Shown here in pieces: positions 1 to 12,049 of a DNA stretch of 64,000 bases. The notes under the pieces were generated by a model. The model was not told the DNA's origin and ran no database searches. It saw only the letters and a list, made by a program, of their open reading frames with translations. The stretch is taken from positions 372,001 to 436,000 of the forward strand of contig MU008185.1 in assembly GCA_010909165.1 (NCBI GenBank). The letters run 5' to 3'. Both the position numbers and the translations under genes were made by a program. Every line of letters starts with the position of its first letter. Position 1 is the stretch's first letter. Source of the DNA: Anthoceros angustus (taxonomy: Eukaryota > Streptophyta > Anthocerotopsida > Anthocerotales > Anthocerotaceae).

Positions 1-231
1 GGATGAGCAGGAAGTGGAGTGGGACGCCGTTTGCTCTGCTTGCCTTTTCTTGCAAGTCCTCCTGAGAAGGTGGGACGTTGTTGTGGAGGTTGGGCTATGG
101 CTGATCCATCTCTTCCTGCCGGCGCCGCTGGCCAGCACTGGCCAGCAGAAGTGGATTCGAATCTCCCAATCACACTTGCACGCTTTTCGTTGCAACTTGC
201 AAGAGCCCACATTGATCCATATAAGATAATT
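1..231 (+). repeat. Extra partial copy of the 5' end of receptor copy A
   Basis: Bases 1-126 are repeated almost exactly at 233-358, including the ATG (97 and 329) that opens the receptor gene. After GGCGCCGCTGG (about 121-131) the first copy jumps to sequence that in copy B lies upstream of the gene (14681 onward, CCAGCACTGGCC). The shared GCGCCGCTGG at the junction suggests a 232-bp tandem duplication made through short homology. This first copy encodes only the initiator region and leads nowhere. Confidence 0.75.
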
Positions 232-328
232 GGGATGAGCAGGAAGTGGAGTGGGACGCCGTTTGCTCTGCTTGCCTTTCCTTGCAAGTCCTCCTGAGAA
301 GGTGGGACGTTGTTGTGGAGGTTGGGCT

Positions 329-1699
329 ATGGCTGATCCATCTCTTCCTGCCGGCGCCCCGCTGGTGGACCTGCTCGAAATCCTCGAGTCCCGCTCGCCG
401 CAGCTGCGTGCGTTGCTTGCAGAGCTGGAGTCCGACTCGCCAAAGCGGCAGGAACTGCCATCTGTTGATTCGTGGGGAAGCTACTTCAATTGCGACTGCC
501 AGGACGGGGAATGTCACCACCGCGAGGAGTGGCACTGGGCGGTGCGCTTGCGTCTGCTCACCGCTATCGGCAGATGCCGTACGCTCAGGAAGATTCAACT
601 GAATCCTCTGTGGAAGAGGGTCACAGCGTGAGGCGGGACGAGGCGTTGGCGCTCTTTTCAGGCTTGCAACACAACCTTGTGCTGGAGGAGCTGAATCTGT
701 TTGGCTACAAGGGGTTTGGGACGGCAGCAGCGTGCCTCCAGGCACTGAGTGCTGTCATCGACAGAACTCATCGCTCACTGGACTTCCTCGGTCTGCAATC
801 TGTGGGATTGAGTGCAGAAGGACTGGGTGCCATCGCTGCAGCCCTTGGACGCAATGTCAGCTCTTCAGTGCTGTCCAGATTGTCTCTGTGTGGGAACGAC
901 ATCGGAATGCTGTCGGGGCGCAACACTTGGCCGACATCCTTACCAAGTCGCCCAAGCTGCGCAATCTCTGGATGAGCAACCATAGGCATGGACGAGGAAG
1001 GAGCCGTGGTGATTGCAGGCCCTGGCGCATACCACTACACTGGCTGGGCTTAGAATCGGAGATCCTGCGGAATCCAAACCGGCCCGCGCCCATGTTCCTC
1101 GTTCCATTGCTCCAAGCTTTGGTGTGGCACACCCTGGCGGATCCTCCAGCTGCTGTTTCTGGCAATCACTCCATCACACGGCTTGTCCTTGAGTGTCCGG
1201 GAGGCCAGGAGGCTGTGGAGCCGGGGCTGGGAGAAGCCCTGGCTCAGGTGCTGCACCAACCGGGCTCTGAAAGACCTCAGACTATCCAGCTTCTTCGTCA
1301 CACGCGGATTGGGAGCTCTGCGGGAAAACAGCAGCATCACCAAACTCCTGGTGTTTCACTCGCGGCAGTCGGAGGATGATGACATGGATCCCATCCTGAC
1401 CACCATCCTGGATGAGTGCAAGACTGTTGAGGAGGTTCAGATCCGGTTTGACAAGCCCTTTGGTCCGTCCAGCTTCACCAAGGCGTTTTTCAAGGGTTGC
1501 TGCAGAAAACCGCAGCATCAACAGGCTGGTGTTGGATGGCTGGGATGGGCTGGACGACGAGATGTTTGAAGACCTGATTCAATCCCTGTCTACCAACACC
1601 AACACCCACCTCAGGCTGGATCACATCTCCATCAAGGGCACCTCATGGGAAAAGCAAGGCAGGGGCGAACGTCTGGAGAAAGCGTTGGGAGCTGCGCGA
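329..1699 (+). other. LRR module 1 of copy A
   Basis: The module starts with PQLRALLAELESDSPKRQEL and runs through several RI-type LRRs such as LVLEELNLFGYKGFG, SVLSRLSLCGNDIG and LRNLWMSN. It ends with HISIKGTSWEKQGRGERLEK. Frame breaks occur near 630, near 905 (GGAATGC where other modules have GGGAATGC) and near 1495 (AAGGGTTGC). The last break is shared with module 2 and with copy B. Confidence 0.7.
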
Positions 1700-4600
1700 G
1701 TGCAGCCGCAGCTGCGTGCGTTGCTCGCAGACTTGGAGTCCGAGTCGCCAGTGCTGCAAGAACTCCCATCTGTGGATTTGTGGGAAGCTATTTCGATTGC
1801 CTTTGCCAGGAGGCCTACAGGAGTGTCAACACCGGGGCAGTGGCAGTGGTACGTACGCCTGCGCCTGCTCACAGCTATCGGCAAATGCCGGTCGCTGAGG
1901 AAGATTCATCTGAATCCTCCGGGAGGAGGGCACTTACAGCGTGAGGGAGGTAGAGGCGCTGGCTCTGCTATCAGGCTTGCAACACAACCTTGTGCTGGAG
2001 GAGCTGAATCTGTATGGCTACAAGGGGTTGGGACGGCACCCTGCCTGCAGGCATTGACTGGCGTCATGGAGATGCTATTTCTCATTGGACTTGCTGGGTC
2101 TGCAACATCTGGGATTGAGTGCAGAAGGACTGGGTGTCATCGCTGCAGCCCTTGGACGCAACCGCAGCTCAGTGCTGTCCAGATTGTCTCTTTGTGGGAA
2201 CGACATCGGGAATGCTGTCGGGGCGCAACACTTGGCCGACATCCTTACCAACTCGCCCAAGCTCCGCAATCTATGGATGAGCAACATAGGCATGAACGAG
2301 GAAGGAGCCGTGGTGATTGCACAGGCCCTGGCGCATACCACTACACTGGCTGGGCTTAGAATCGGAGATCCTGCGCCCCGGAATCCAAACCAGCCCGCGC
2401 CCATGTTCCTCGTTCCATTGCTCCAAGCTTTGGTGTGGCACACCCTGGCGGATCCTCCAGCTGCTGTTTCTGGCAATCACTCCATCACACGGCTTGTCCT
2501 CGAGTGTCCGGGAGGCCAGGAGGCTGTGGAGCCGGGGCTGGGAGAAGCCCTGGCTCAGGTGCTTCACCAACCGGGCTCTGAAAGACCTCACACTATCCAG
2601 CTTCTTCGTCACACGCGGATTGGGAGCTCTGCGGGAAAACAGCAGCATCACCAAACTCCTGGTGTTCCACTCGCGGCAGTCGGAGGATGATGACATGGAT
2701 CCCAACCTGACCGCCATCCTGGATGAGTGCAAGACTGTTGAGGAGGTGCAGATCCGGTTTGACAAGCCCTTTGGTCCGTCCAGCTTCACCAAGGCGTTTT
2801 TCAAGGGTTGCTGCAGAAAACCGCAGCATCAACATGCTGGTGTTGGATGGCTGGGATGGGCTGGACGACGAGATGTTTGAAGACCTGATTCAATCCCTGT
2901 CTACCAACACCAACACCCACCTCAGGCTGGATCACATCTCCATCAAGGGCACCTCATGGGAAAAGCAAGGCAGGGGCGAACGTCTGGAGAAAGCGTTGGG
3001 AGCTGCGCGAGTGCAGCCGCAGCTGCGTGCGTTGCTCGCAGACTTGGAGTCCGAGTCGCCAGTGCTGCAAGAACTCCCATCTGTGGATTTGTGGGAAGCT
3101 ATTTCGATTGCCTTTGCCAGGAGGCCTACAGGAGTGTCAACACCGGGGCAGTGGCAGTGGTACGTACGCCTGCGCCTGCTCACAGCTATCGGCAAATGCC
3201 GGTCGCTGAGGAAGATTCATCTGAATCCTCCGGGGAGGATGGGCACAGCGTGAGGGAGGTAGAGGCGCTGGCGCTGCTATCAGGCTTGCAACACAACCTT
3301 GTGCTGGAGGAGCTGAATCTGTATGGCTACGTGGGCTTTGGGACGGGACCCTGCCTGCAGGCATTGACTGGCGTCATGGAGAGATGCTATTTCTCATTGG
3401 ACTTGCTGGGTCTGCAATATCTGGGATTGAGTGCAGAAGGACTGGGTGTCATCGCTGCAGCCCTTGGACGCAACCGCAGCTCAGTGCTGTCCAGATTGTC
3501 TCTTTGTGGGAACGACATCGGAATGCTGTCAGGGCGCAACATTTGGCCGACATCCTGAGGAATTCGATCGCCCTCCGCAATCTCTGGATGAGCAATATTG
3601 GCATGGATGAGGAAGGAGCCGTGCTGATTGCAGAGGCCCTGGCGAATACCACCACCCTGATCCGTCTCAGAATCGGAGACCCTGCGGAATCCAAACCAGC
3701 CCGCGCCCATGTTCATTGGTCCAATTCTCGAAGCTTTGGTGTGGCCGGATTCGGAGAATCAGGAGGATTGTCATCCTCTGCTTCTAGAGCCACTTCCAAT
3801 CGCTCCATCAGGCTGCTTGTTCTTGAGTGCCCAGGAGGCCAGCAGGCCGTGGAGCCGGGACTGGGAGAAGCCCTGGCTCGGTGCTGCGCACCAACCGTGC
3901 TCTCACTGACCTCAGACTTGCCAGCTTCTTCGTCACACGCGGATTGGAAGCGCTACCTGAAAACAGCAGCATCACCCAACTCCAAGTAAGTCACACGCGG
4001 AATTCGGAGGATGATGACATGGATCCTATGCTGATCACGATTCTTCAGGAGTGCAAGAATGTCCAGCAGCTGCAGCTTCAGTTTTATAAGCCCTTTGGTC
4101 CATCCAGCTTCTCCAAGGCGTTTTTCCAAGGGTTGCGGGATAATCGTAGCATCAAGACGCTTGTGTTGGATGACTGCGAAGGATTGGATGACTACATGTT
4201 CCAGAACTTGATGCGGTCTCTGGGACGCAACTGCAACAACGTCCTGGAGAACATTTCCATCAAGAAAACAACCTGGGAAAGCGAAGGCAAAGGAATATAC
4301 ATCCAGAATGCTCTCTCAAGGAACATGCGCAGAAGAAGCGCTGCTCCGCAGGGTAGGTGCCCAAGCCAGTAGCTAGCTACCCTTGTCCTGATTTGTATCT
4401 ACAGTCAGAACCCACAAACTCAGATGTATACTGACCCCTTCTCACTTGTGCAGGTTCGGAAGAAGTGCCACCACCGGTCACGGCAACTGTGGCAACCTCT
4501 GATGCCGCAGCAGGTAATGAAACTACATGAATCCATGGATTTGATCCAACCACTTCCAAGCTGTTGTTGTTGTTGCAATTTGTACCGAATGCACCACTTG

Positions 4601-6009
4601 ATGCTGCTGCTGGCAGGCAGTCTGATGATTGACTGATTGGCTGTTTTGTTTTCACCACAATTTCCAGTTGCTGTTCCTGAGGAGCTCAGTGCCCTGCTTG
4701 CCGAGCTCGACTCACCTTCGCCCACTCAGTAGTCTTCCTCGTGGAAGCGTTTGGGCACTTGTTCAAGAGGGACGTGGAACATCCACAGGTGGAACTTGAA
4801 CTGCGCATGCGCCTTATGAAGGCTATCGGAAATGCCCCACACTCAGATTCATAGATCTCGACCTCTTGGGCGTCGAAATTACAGGGTGACGGTGGCAGAG
4901 GCGATGGCGCTGCTAGAAGGCCTGAGCTCGAATGCAATAGTGGAACGGCTGGACTTGAGTGGCTTCCTTGGTTTTGGAACAGGTGAAGTCTGCGCTGCAA
5001 TCGCCGCTATCTTGCAATCCAGCCGCACCTTGCAATTTCTGAATATGGGATACACTGGCATGACTGTCGAAGGACTGGCTTGCATTGCCCTACTGCGACA
5101 TAATCGCAGCACTGTGCTTCGCACCTTGTATCTTTCTGGAAACACGACTGTGGGAGAAGGTGTTGGAGCTCAACACCTGGCTGATATCCTGACCAGCACT
5201 CCCGCTCTTCGCAACCTGGGGATGTGGGATACAGGGATGGATGAGGCGGGAGCATTGATGATAGGGGATGCTCTGGCTCAGAACACCACACTTGACTGGC
5301 TGAACATAGGATTCAATCAAGCGTGGAGGCCAAAGCAGGCAGGGATGATGGCCACGCTGTTAGCTCGAGCATTCACCCTGGCATGCTGGACGCAGACCAG
5401 GAGGCTGAAGGTGTTGCTCCCAAGCTTCCTTCTGTTAACGAGTCTGTCACACATCTCCAGCTGGAAGTATGGGGAGCAGGACAGCAGCCTGTCATCGCTG
5501 AGTTGGGAGAAGCTGTGGCCCGCATGCTGCGGTCGAACATGACTTTAAGGCATCTCGATGTATGTAGCTGCTTTATAAGCCAGGGATTGGAGGGGCTGTG
5601 TGACAACAGCAGCGTTATCCGTGTGACAGTCCGACATGGTAGCTCTAGTGCTAAGGAGGACTACTGCAAGCTGATGCCAATACTGCAGAGTTGCCAGACA
5701 GTGGAAAGTTTACAATTAGCTCAGAACAGTTTGGGACCTTTGGGATCATCCGACCTCCCGAAGACGTTTTTCAAATCGTTGCAGGACAATCGTTACCTCA
5801 ACAGGTTGGTGTTGGATGGCTGGAAAGGGTTGGACGACAATATGTTCCAAGACCTGTTGCGGGCTCTGCAAGTGAACACCAATTTGAAGAGTATATCGTT
5901 CGAGAACACTGTGTGGAAAAGTCAGGAAAAGGAGCTGCAGTGGATGAACTACTACGCCAAAACAGGGAATACCGGAAAGCTCTGGCAGGGGCTCCAACAA
6001 TGCCAGTGA

Positions 6010-6660
6010 AATCATGTCGCCTCGTACTTTGTGGATTTCCATATGCAGGTGAGCCACGTGCTGAACCCAAAGTTTGTACATCCCCAAATGGCGTAGTTGT
6101 GGCAGACTTCACTGCAGTTGTTTCTGTCTTCTCTACATCTGTTTTCTTGTCTTAACGTTGTTTTCGTCTCCGGAGTGTAATCGGTGGTAAATGTTGCTGT
6201 TTCAGGAAAACCACGATACGGAATACGTTGATGAGTATGCAAACACACGAAAACGATGTTGAGATGGAGGGTGAAACGATTTCGAAGCACATACCTCGAA
6301 CCCTTGGGTTTGAGGTTGAGGTGATAAAAGATGGTCCAGCCTTGAGAATTACCGTTTGGGATCTTGCAGGGCACCAGGAGTTTCATGCTCTTCACGATTT
6401 CGTCTTTCCTGCTGTGAATAACTCTTCTCTCTTCTTGTTTGTCTATAACCCGTTCAAATTTGGTGGTAATTATTCAAGTGCGGAAATGAAGGATAGAAAG
6501 GATTTTCGAGATGAATTTATTTATTGGCTTAAATTTATTGCTTCCAACTCGCGGTTAGCTCAACAGGTGAAACCTTATGTTCATGTGGTGGTAACATTTG
6601 GTGACAAGCTTGAAGGTAGGATGTCTTGAAGGTTGCAATACGGAGGAAGTGTTGGTGATG
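6010..6660 (+). other. ROC GTPase domain of copy A
   Basis: The P-loop is split by an intron at 6049-6205: LVLCGFPYA on the left exon and KTTIRNTLM on the right. Next come the G2-G3 region and the G3 motif in ITVWDLAGHQEFH, the hydrophobic strand SLFLFVYNPF, and VVVTFGDK, which resembles G4. This matches the Ras-of-complex-proteins fold of ROCO proteins rather than NB-ARC. As in copy B the two exons join one base out of frame, and an in-frame TGA follows GDKLEGRMS. Confidence 0.75.
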
Positions 6661-8199
6661 AAGAAAAGTTCATGGCTGTTGTGGAAACATCCAATGAACC
6701 CACTTTCATCAATGGACAGAGTTGGAAAGATGTGTATGCTCACGCCTCATAGAGGAAAAGCTACGCCAGCCAGCAAATTGGCCCCAATTCCCAATATTTG
6801 TGAGCAGACCGTATACATGTGCAAAGATGGGCTGAGGATCAACAAGGTATGCCAATCATTTCTGTTGAGAAGTTTAGTGAGTTGTTTCATAGCACATGTA
6901 AGGCGGCAATAGGGCATCCACTCATCTCGAGGATTACTGATTTCTTAGAGACTTCATGGACAAAGAGGATAGCTGGAAAGTAGTAGCATCATATCTCAAG
7001 GATTCGGGAGATCATATATTTCCAAATGTCACAGCTTATGGTCATCAACCTCCGATGGTTAGGAATGGGCGTTTTGGTCAGCTGATTAGTATATTTGGTG
7101 AACGGACAATAGGCAAGATTGGCTTCAAGTTCAAAATGGGTTCATCAGCAAATATGGGTTGAGTAGCCTTCTAAAAATGTCTTTGAACAAGGTAGGGCTT
7201 GATGAAACCATTGTGAGCGAGGAACAATTCATCCAATTGATGCTGAGTTACACCTTTGCCACGAAAGTAGAGATGAGGAAGGAGAAGTGCGTTATTTTGT
7301 TCCAATATGTATGCATAAAGAAGAAGATGGAGTTGATCAACAGTTAGTATGGCCTTCACGGTGGTAATCTTCATGATTATATCTTTATGGGTTTGCGTCT
7401 ACAATGTGATGATCAAGATTGTACATTCCTCACACCAGGATTTTTCCCTAGGTTACAGGTTTGTAACTTTTCTCAAGCTCACTATCTTTTGTTTTATGTC
7501 CTTGGAAACTTCTTCTTTTGTTTATTATTATTATTATTATTAGTCTCATTGTTCCTATATATTGTAGGTACTTTTATACACATATTGTTTGACAAAAGGC
7601 TGGGTTGATGAGGAAAGACCAATTGATTCAGAATAAAATTGGAGCCTAATGTCCTTTTAATATCTGCAGAGGCATTGGATATCTTTGTGGAATTTAATGC
7701 TGAATTGGTTGCTACATAGATATCTTGGCCCGATCTACTCAAGGCTATTTAGAGTCCATGTCATTTTGAAGGAACATATTGTATCTCGATTCGGGCATTT
7801 TGTGCTTCGTATGAGGGTTGTGCAGGTCACATTGGTTGAAGGTGTTCTTCGACATGAATGTGTGGCATCCCTCACTCTATGAACATAGGAGACACGAGTG
7901 TATCGGCGGATAAGCTAGTCAAAGCGGTGGCTGCTGCAAAGGACCGATGCTATGCTCACTCACTACCTTGGACACAGGCCTGTGTGGCGCAGGCTCTCAT
8001 TTTAAAGGCCAACATAGAGTATGCAACCGTGGTGAATGGTCATGTCATTTTGGGACAAAAGAGGACCTTGCCCAGCGAGTTCCAAGGTTGAAGCTCTCAA
8101 TCCTGTGAATAGTCTTTGTTTTGCTAGGTGTCCTTGTTCATGTAGTTTTCTATAGCATTACAGTAGGCCGTTTCTTGCAAACTCGAGGTGCATTGCAGG

Positions 8200-9075
8200 A
8201 TCAAAATCTAGCGGAGAAGATGCTGAAACTTCTACTATCCCATAAGTGCAAAGTGCGAAAGAAGAACCTATTGTTGGGAGTAGTTATCCTAACCATGGTG
8301 TGGAAGGAGGAAAGCGAAGAGGTTTGGCAATGATTGAGTATGGAAGTGGACGGACTGGAGGAGCTTGGGCGAGGCGAGAAGCTCTTTTGAGACTTTGGCA
8401 TTTGATACTATATATTAGTGGGCAGTTGAGAGTGTGAAAGCACGATTTAGGAGCGTTGCCAAACTCCTACCTAGCTAAGGACGATTGCTTTTCATGTTGC
8501 ATCAATGCTCATGGGGATTGAAGAAGATGGCGAGACAATACATTCTCATAAGTGGAGCACGGCGGAGAAGCTATATGTTGATGATGACATCTTGAAGCCC
8601 ATCTCGAATCCACGTGGTTGAGAGACAAGCCCAAGGTGTTTTGATCAATGCTTGTCGAGCCTTGGTAGCCTTATCACAAGCGAGAAGCTAAGGACTCTAA
8701 AGTTGAGAGTAGCCAAATGGTGAGCAAGAGAGCCGGAGAAGTCCGATTCACATTACATGAAGGATTGTCTCATCTTCTTCTCGACGATCATGGACAACAA
8801 TCCTTTAGAGATGTTGAGAAAGGCACAAACTTTATCACGGCTTTGATGAAAGCCATCATTCGGTGTCGAAGAAGGGATGATGTGTGACATTTTAACATCG
8901 ATGATTGCGAGGTCACGGAGATAGAAGTCAAGCTCCCAAGTGAAGAAGGAAGGCGAGAAGAGATCCGGTGTCGAGTTGTACTCCACACTCACAAAAAGCT
9001 TTGCTGGTCTTTACCATAAGTTCACTCACTTGGCCACGGAATTCGGTGTGGCCATGTTCCTTCATCCGTAACCAA
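8200..9075 (+). pseudogene. Caspase-like domain of copy A, inactivated
   Basis: Alignment with 22850-23690 shows the remains of the same protease. DCFSCCINAHG is followed by a stop, VLINACR is followed by unrelated residues, and the p10 part is broken by several indels before the shared tail KALLVFTISSLTWP. The His and Cys segments are still visible, but no single frame carries both. Confidence 0.7.
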
Positions 9076-9300
9076 ACTCTAGTAGAATCATCGTTTCCAA
9101 CAAGACATTGTTGGTGCAGCAAATTGCTTCTAATGCGGTCTCATTTGTCCTTTTCTGCTCATTTCTTGTTCGTGGCTCGCATACAATTTGGAGAAAACAA
9201 CTCCTTACGTGGATGAACACAGTGGGTGAGAGCTCATGGACTTTAGGGAGGAAAGAACAAGGAGTTATGGACGGCATACTCTTTGGTTTCAAGAAGCAAG

Positions 9301-9755
9301 TCCGGATGTAAGCGTTCTCGATCGAATGACTTCTAGTCCTTTTGCATATTAGATGTGTGTTCCATCTTCTTGAGTGGACGGATGTCCCTCACTCAAATCG
9401 CGTTTGAGGCTTGCCTTTCTTTCACGATGAGAAAACACAAAGCGCGGACAGTAGCTCACAGCGTGCTAGTGCCAAACCCTCATCTCCGGTGTTAGGGCTA
9501 TGACATTTTCGCTATTGAAATCTGGATTAGGTTACTTTTCATGCATCACCGGCACAAACATGTATGTAAGTTTGTGTTGCATCAATGCTCATGGGGATTG
9601 AAGAAGATGCTAGTAGGTCACACTCCATGCTCATGGGGATTGAAGAAGATGGCGAGGTCCAGTGGGAACTTGCTTTGTGCATTAGTTCGCTGGATGACAC
9701 TTACCTGTACCTAGAATCATTTGTGCCGGAATTTTAGAACCTGTTGTCACAGCTT
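9301..9755 (+). other. 3' flank of copy A with a patched segment
   Basis: This is homologous to 23975-24462 downstream of copy B; homology ends just after the GGAATTTTAGAAC block. The stretch 9575-9656 has been replaced by pieces of sequence copied from 8495-8534 and 10404-10431 (see findings). No coding potential is seen. Confidence 0.6.
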
Positions 9756-10500
9756 GATCGAGGTTGAAGGCCGAGATCAATCACCCCGAAGGAGCAGCGA
9801 AACTTTGATGCGATGCTAGCGTGTTCCGGGAGCGAGAGCAAGCTGGGAAGCTATGCACAATTTGTATAGCATGATTGTGGCCAGAACTCGGTAAGCAACC
9901 TGGTGCCACTAGTGGTTAGAAGCACCCTAGCGCGGTGCTTCTACTAGCCTTCATGGGTAGCGTATATGACTATATAATCGCCATGTCTATCCATGACAAT
10001 CTTTGTTTCTGTTTATGTTTATCCCTGTCTATATTGCTATGATTATTTGCAAGGTACAGTTCTCAATTAGAGTATAGAGTACTTTACTAGGACTTACAAC
10101 AAAAATATATATTTACTTTTAAATATCTAGAATGGCAACAAAGAAGCCTTTTATAGTCCACTCGGACAGAATTTCCTTAACAACTTGTATCATGGTGCAC
10201 ACCTCAAAACGTGCTCAAACAACCCGGAACATGGAGGGCAATCACGCTCGTGTTTGAGTCACGTGTCGAGCACTAAGACATGAGTCAAGTCTCCGTACTA
10301 AGACATGAGTCACATCTTTGAGTACAAAACAATACTAACAAGCTAAAATGGAGACTCTTCTAATGAGGGATACAATATAAGCATGTGTAGGCATGAGTGG
10401 CACAAGAAGATGCTAGTAGGTCACACTCCATACCCGATCATCGGATAAAAACTAATGTAGTTTAGGTTTGAATTTGCGTGGAACTTGGCAATACGAAACT
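9756..10500. other. Intergenic stretch, nothing recognised
   Basis: No gene or known element is recognisable. A 28-bp string at 10404-10431 (AAGAAGATGCTAGTAGG...) recurs exactly at 9601-9628 inside the patched flank of copy A. Confidence 0.5.
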
Positions 10501-10503
10501 ATG

Positions 10504-10611
10504 ACCCAAATATATATTCATGTATCAATGTGTTAACAAACCCAAACATATATGCATGTATCGATATGTTAGCAAACCCAAATATATATGAACATATCAA
10601 TCTCCTAGCAA
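10504..10611. repeat. 36-bp tandem repeat, three units
   Basis: Three head-to-tail units begin at 10504, 10540 and 10576. Each starts ACCCAAA(T/C)ATATAT and ends (T/C)TA(A/G)CAA. The third unit is the most diverged. Confidence 0.8.
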
Positions 10612-10715
10612 ACTAGTACAACAAGTGTGTAGTTGAAATGGTTTGGGCCAAATGCACTCACATTTTTAAGAATACAGTTGTTAAGCATCCTGCACTTTAG
10701 ATTGGTACTTAGATG

Positions 10716-10926
10716 GGCTGCCTAGAGCGAGTGGATGACCTTGGTGCAAGTACTTTAAGAACACCATGTTAAAAATTGGTGCAAGTACTTTAAGAACACC
10801 ATCCGTCCTTAGTGGACTTAAATAAAATTCTTCTTCTTCTTCTACTTTAAGAACACCGTATTACAAATTGTTAAATACCAAGTCCCATGACATGAAAATT
10901 CTTTGTCAGGTGGACAATAGTAGATG

Positions 10927-10957
<31 letters not shown>

Positions 10958-11100
10958 GGGGTGCCTAGAGCGAGTGGATGCCCTTGATGCAAATACCTTA
11001 AGAACATCATATTACAAATTGTTAAATACCAAGTCCCATGACATGAAAATTCTTTATCAAGTGGACTATAATAGATAACTTCTTCTTCTTCTTCTTCTTC
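10716..11100 (+). repeat. SINE-like short interspersed repeats with (TTC)n tails
   Basis: Three related units lie in tandem, each ending in a TTC run: 10830-10843, 10927-10957 and 11077-11100. The head TGCCTAGAGCGAGTGGATG occurs at about 10719 and 10964. The body TTAAATACCAAGTCCCATGA occurs at about 10873 and 11021. The first unit has a different 3' end, CGTCCTTAGTGGACTTAAAT, which recurs at 25029 in the palindromic element. A short body with a simple-repeat tail suggests a SINE or truncated LINE; no pol III A/B boxes were identified with certainty. Confidence 0.55.
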
Positions 11101-12040
11101 GTACATACGTACCATAACGAAACCTAACCCACCCAAGTGCTACCAATAGCAAATGGTGGTGGACGTGAAAGCTGATATGTTGTTGGCTAGGAAATATGGA
11201 CCAAAAGAGAGGTCACAGATGATAAAAGAGAATCTGTTCATCTAATGTAACAGAATTTTTATCCCGATCAATAGACGAGAATTCGACTTGATCTTCTAAC
11301 TGAGCCATGATCTTCTAAAAAGACATGATCTTCTAAGTGAGCCATGATCTTAGAAATTCTGCTTAGGACCTGAAAGTATGCCTAAACCCCGTAGAAACAT
11401 ATCAATGTACTGTAACTTGAAAACGGACGATGCAGAAACAGGTTCAGTGGACGCAAATCGTTCGACAATCAATGATGCAGAGCTGGGTTCCATGGACGCT
11501 GATCTCCGGAGGTACCCGTTAGAATCCGAACAGCCCGTCGATACTAAGTTCGAAGAGTGAGGTATGTAAAACAATTTCAACTCGGGAAGCAGAGCAGCAC
11601 AGCATTTGACGGCGAGCATAGACGCATTGGAACAAGTTAGAACTCACCCTGGAAGTCAGCCGTCACTGTGTCAACCTTCAGGCTCTCAACATGGAGTTGA
11701 TTCTTAGGACTTGTACAAGTCAGCAGAGCAATGCATGTCTGCAACTACCGGTGGTGAGGAACTGCCGACCTGGCACCTCCTGATGTTGCAAATCACTGCA
11801 TGATGCATTCTTCGACAGATGCTATATGCTTGGTTTGGTTGCAGCGGAGGCATCTGGGCAGGCACGATGGCGGGAGAAGTCGCTGGCTAACTCTCCGTTG
11901 TGATGCCGGTTCATGTCAGATAAGGTAAATTGGGCACTTGTGGTGATGATGCTCATGTGTTTGCACTGTTTGGGGCTGGTGTTTTGATCACGCCACAATG
12001 CAGGCAGCCCCAAGTTCGTGTAATGGGTACACAGCACAGC
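11101..12040. other. Spacer with a doubtful small ORF
   Basis: A 60-codon frame at 11378-11560 (MPKPRRNISMYCNL...) contains an imperfect internal repeat (DDAETGSVDA / NDAELGSMDA). It resembles nothing I know and could be chance. The rest shows no recognisable feature. Confidence 0.3.
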
Positions 12041-12049
12041 AAGGGAGGT

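Larger units (their letters stand above)
329..9075 (+). pseudogene. LRR-ROC-COR-caspase receptor-like gene, copy A (degraded)
   Basis: This is a paralogue of the gene at 14888-23756, with the same module order: LRR modules at about 329-1699, 1700-3010, 3011-4352 and 4670-6008, then ROC (about 6010-6660), COR (about 6800-7890) and caspase-like region (about 8200-9040). The N-terminus is better preserved here than in copy B: ATG 329 reads MADPSLPAGAPLVDLLEILE in one frame. Introns match copy B, for example 4353-4453 and 6049-6205. The LRR half is nearly identical to copy B. From ROC onward there are dozens of small indels; the caspase His segment hits a stop just after INAHG, and the sequence after NACR is scrambled. 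I call it a pseudogene, although poor assembly of a second allele or copy would look the same. Confidence 0.8.

Noticed and set aside
170-745. Minus-strand open frames across the LRR region
   Set aside because: They lie opposite the LRR coding sequence and arise from its composition; they have no domain of their own.
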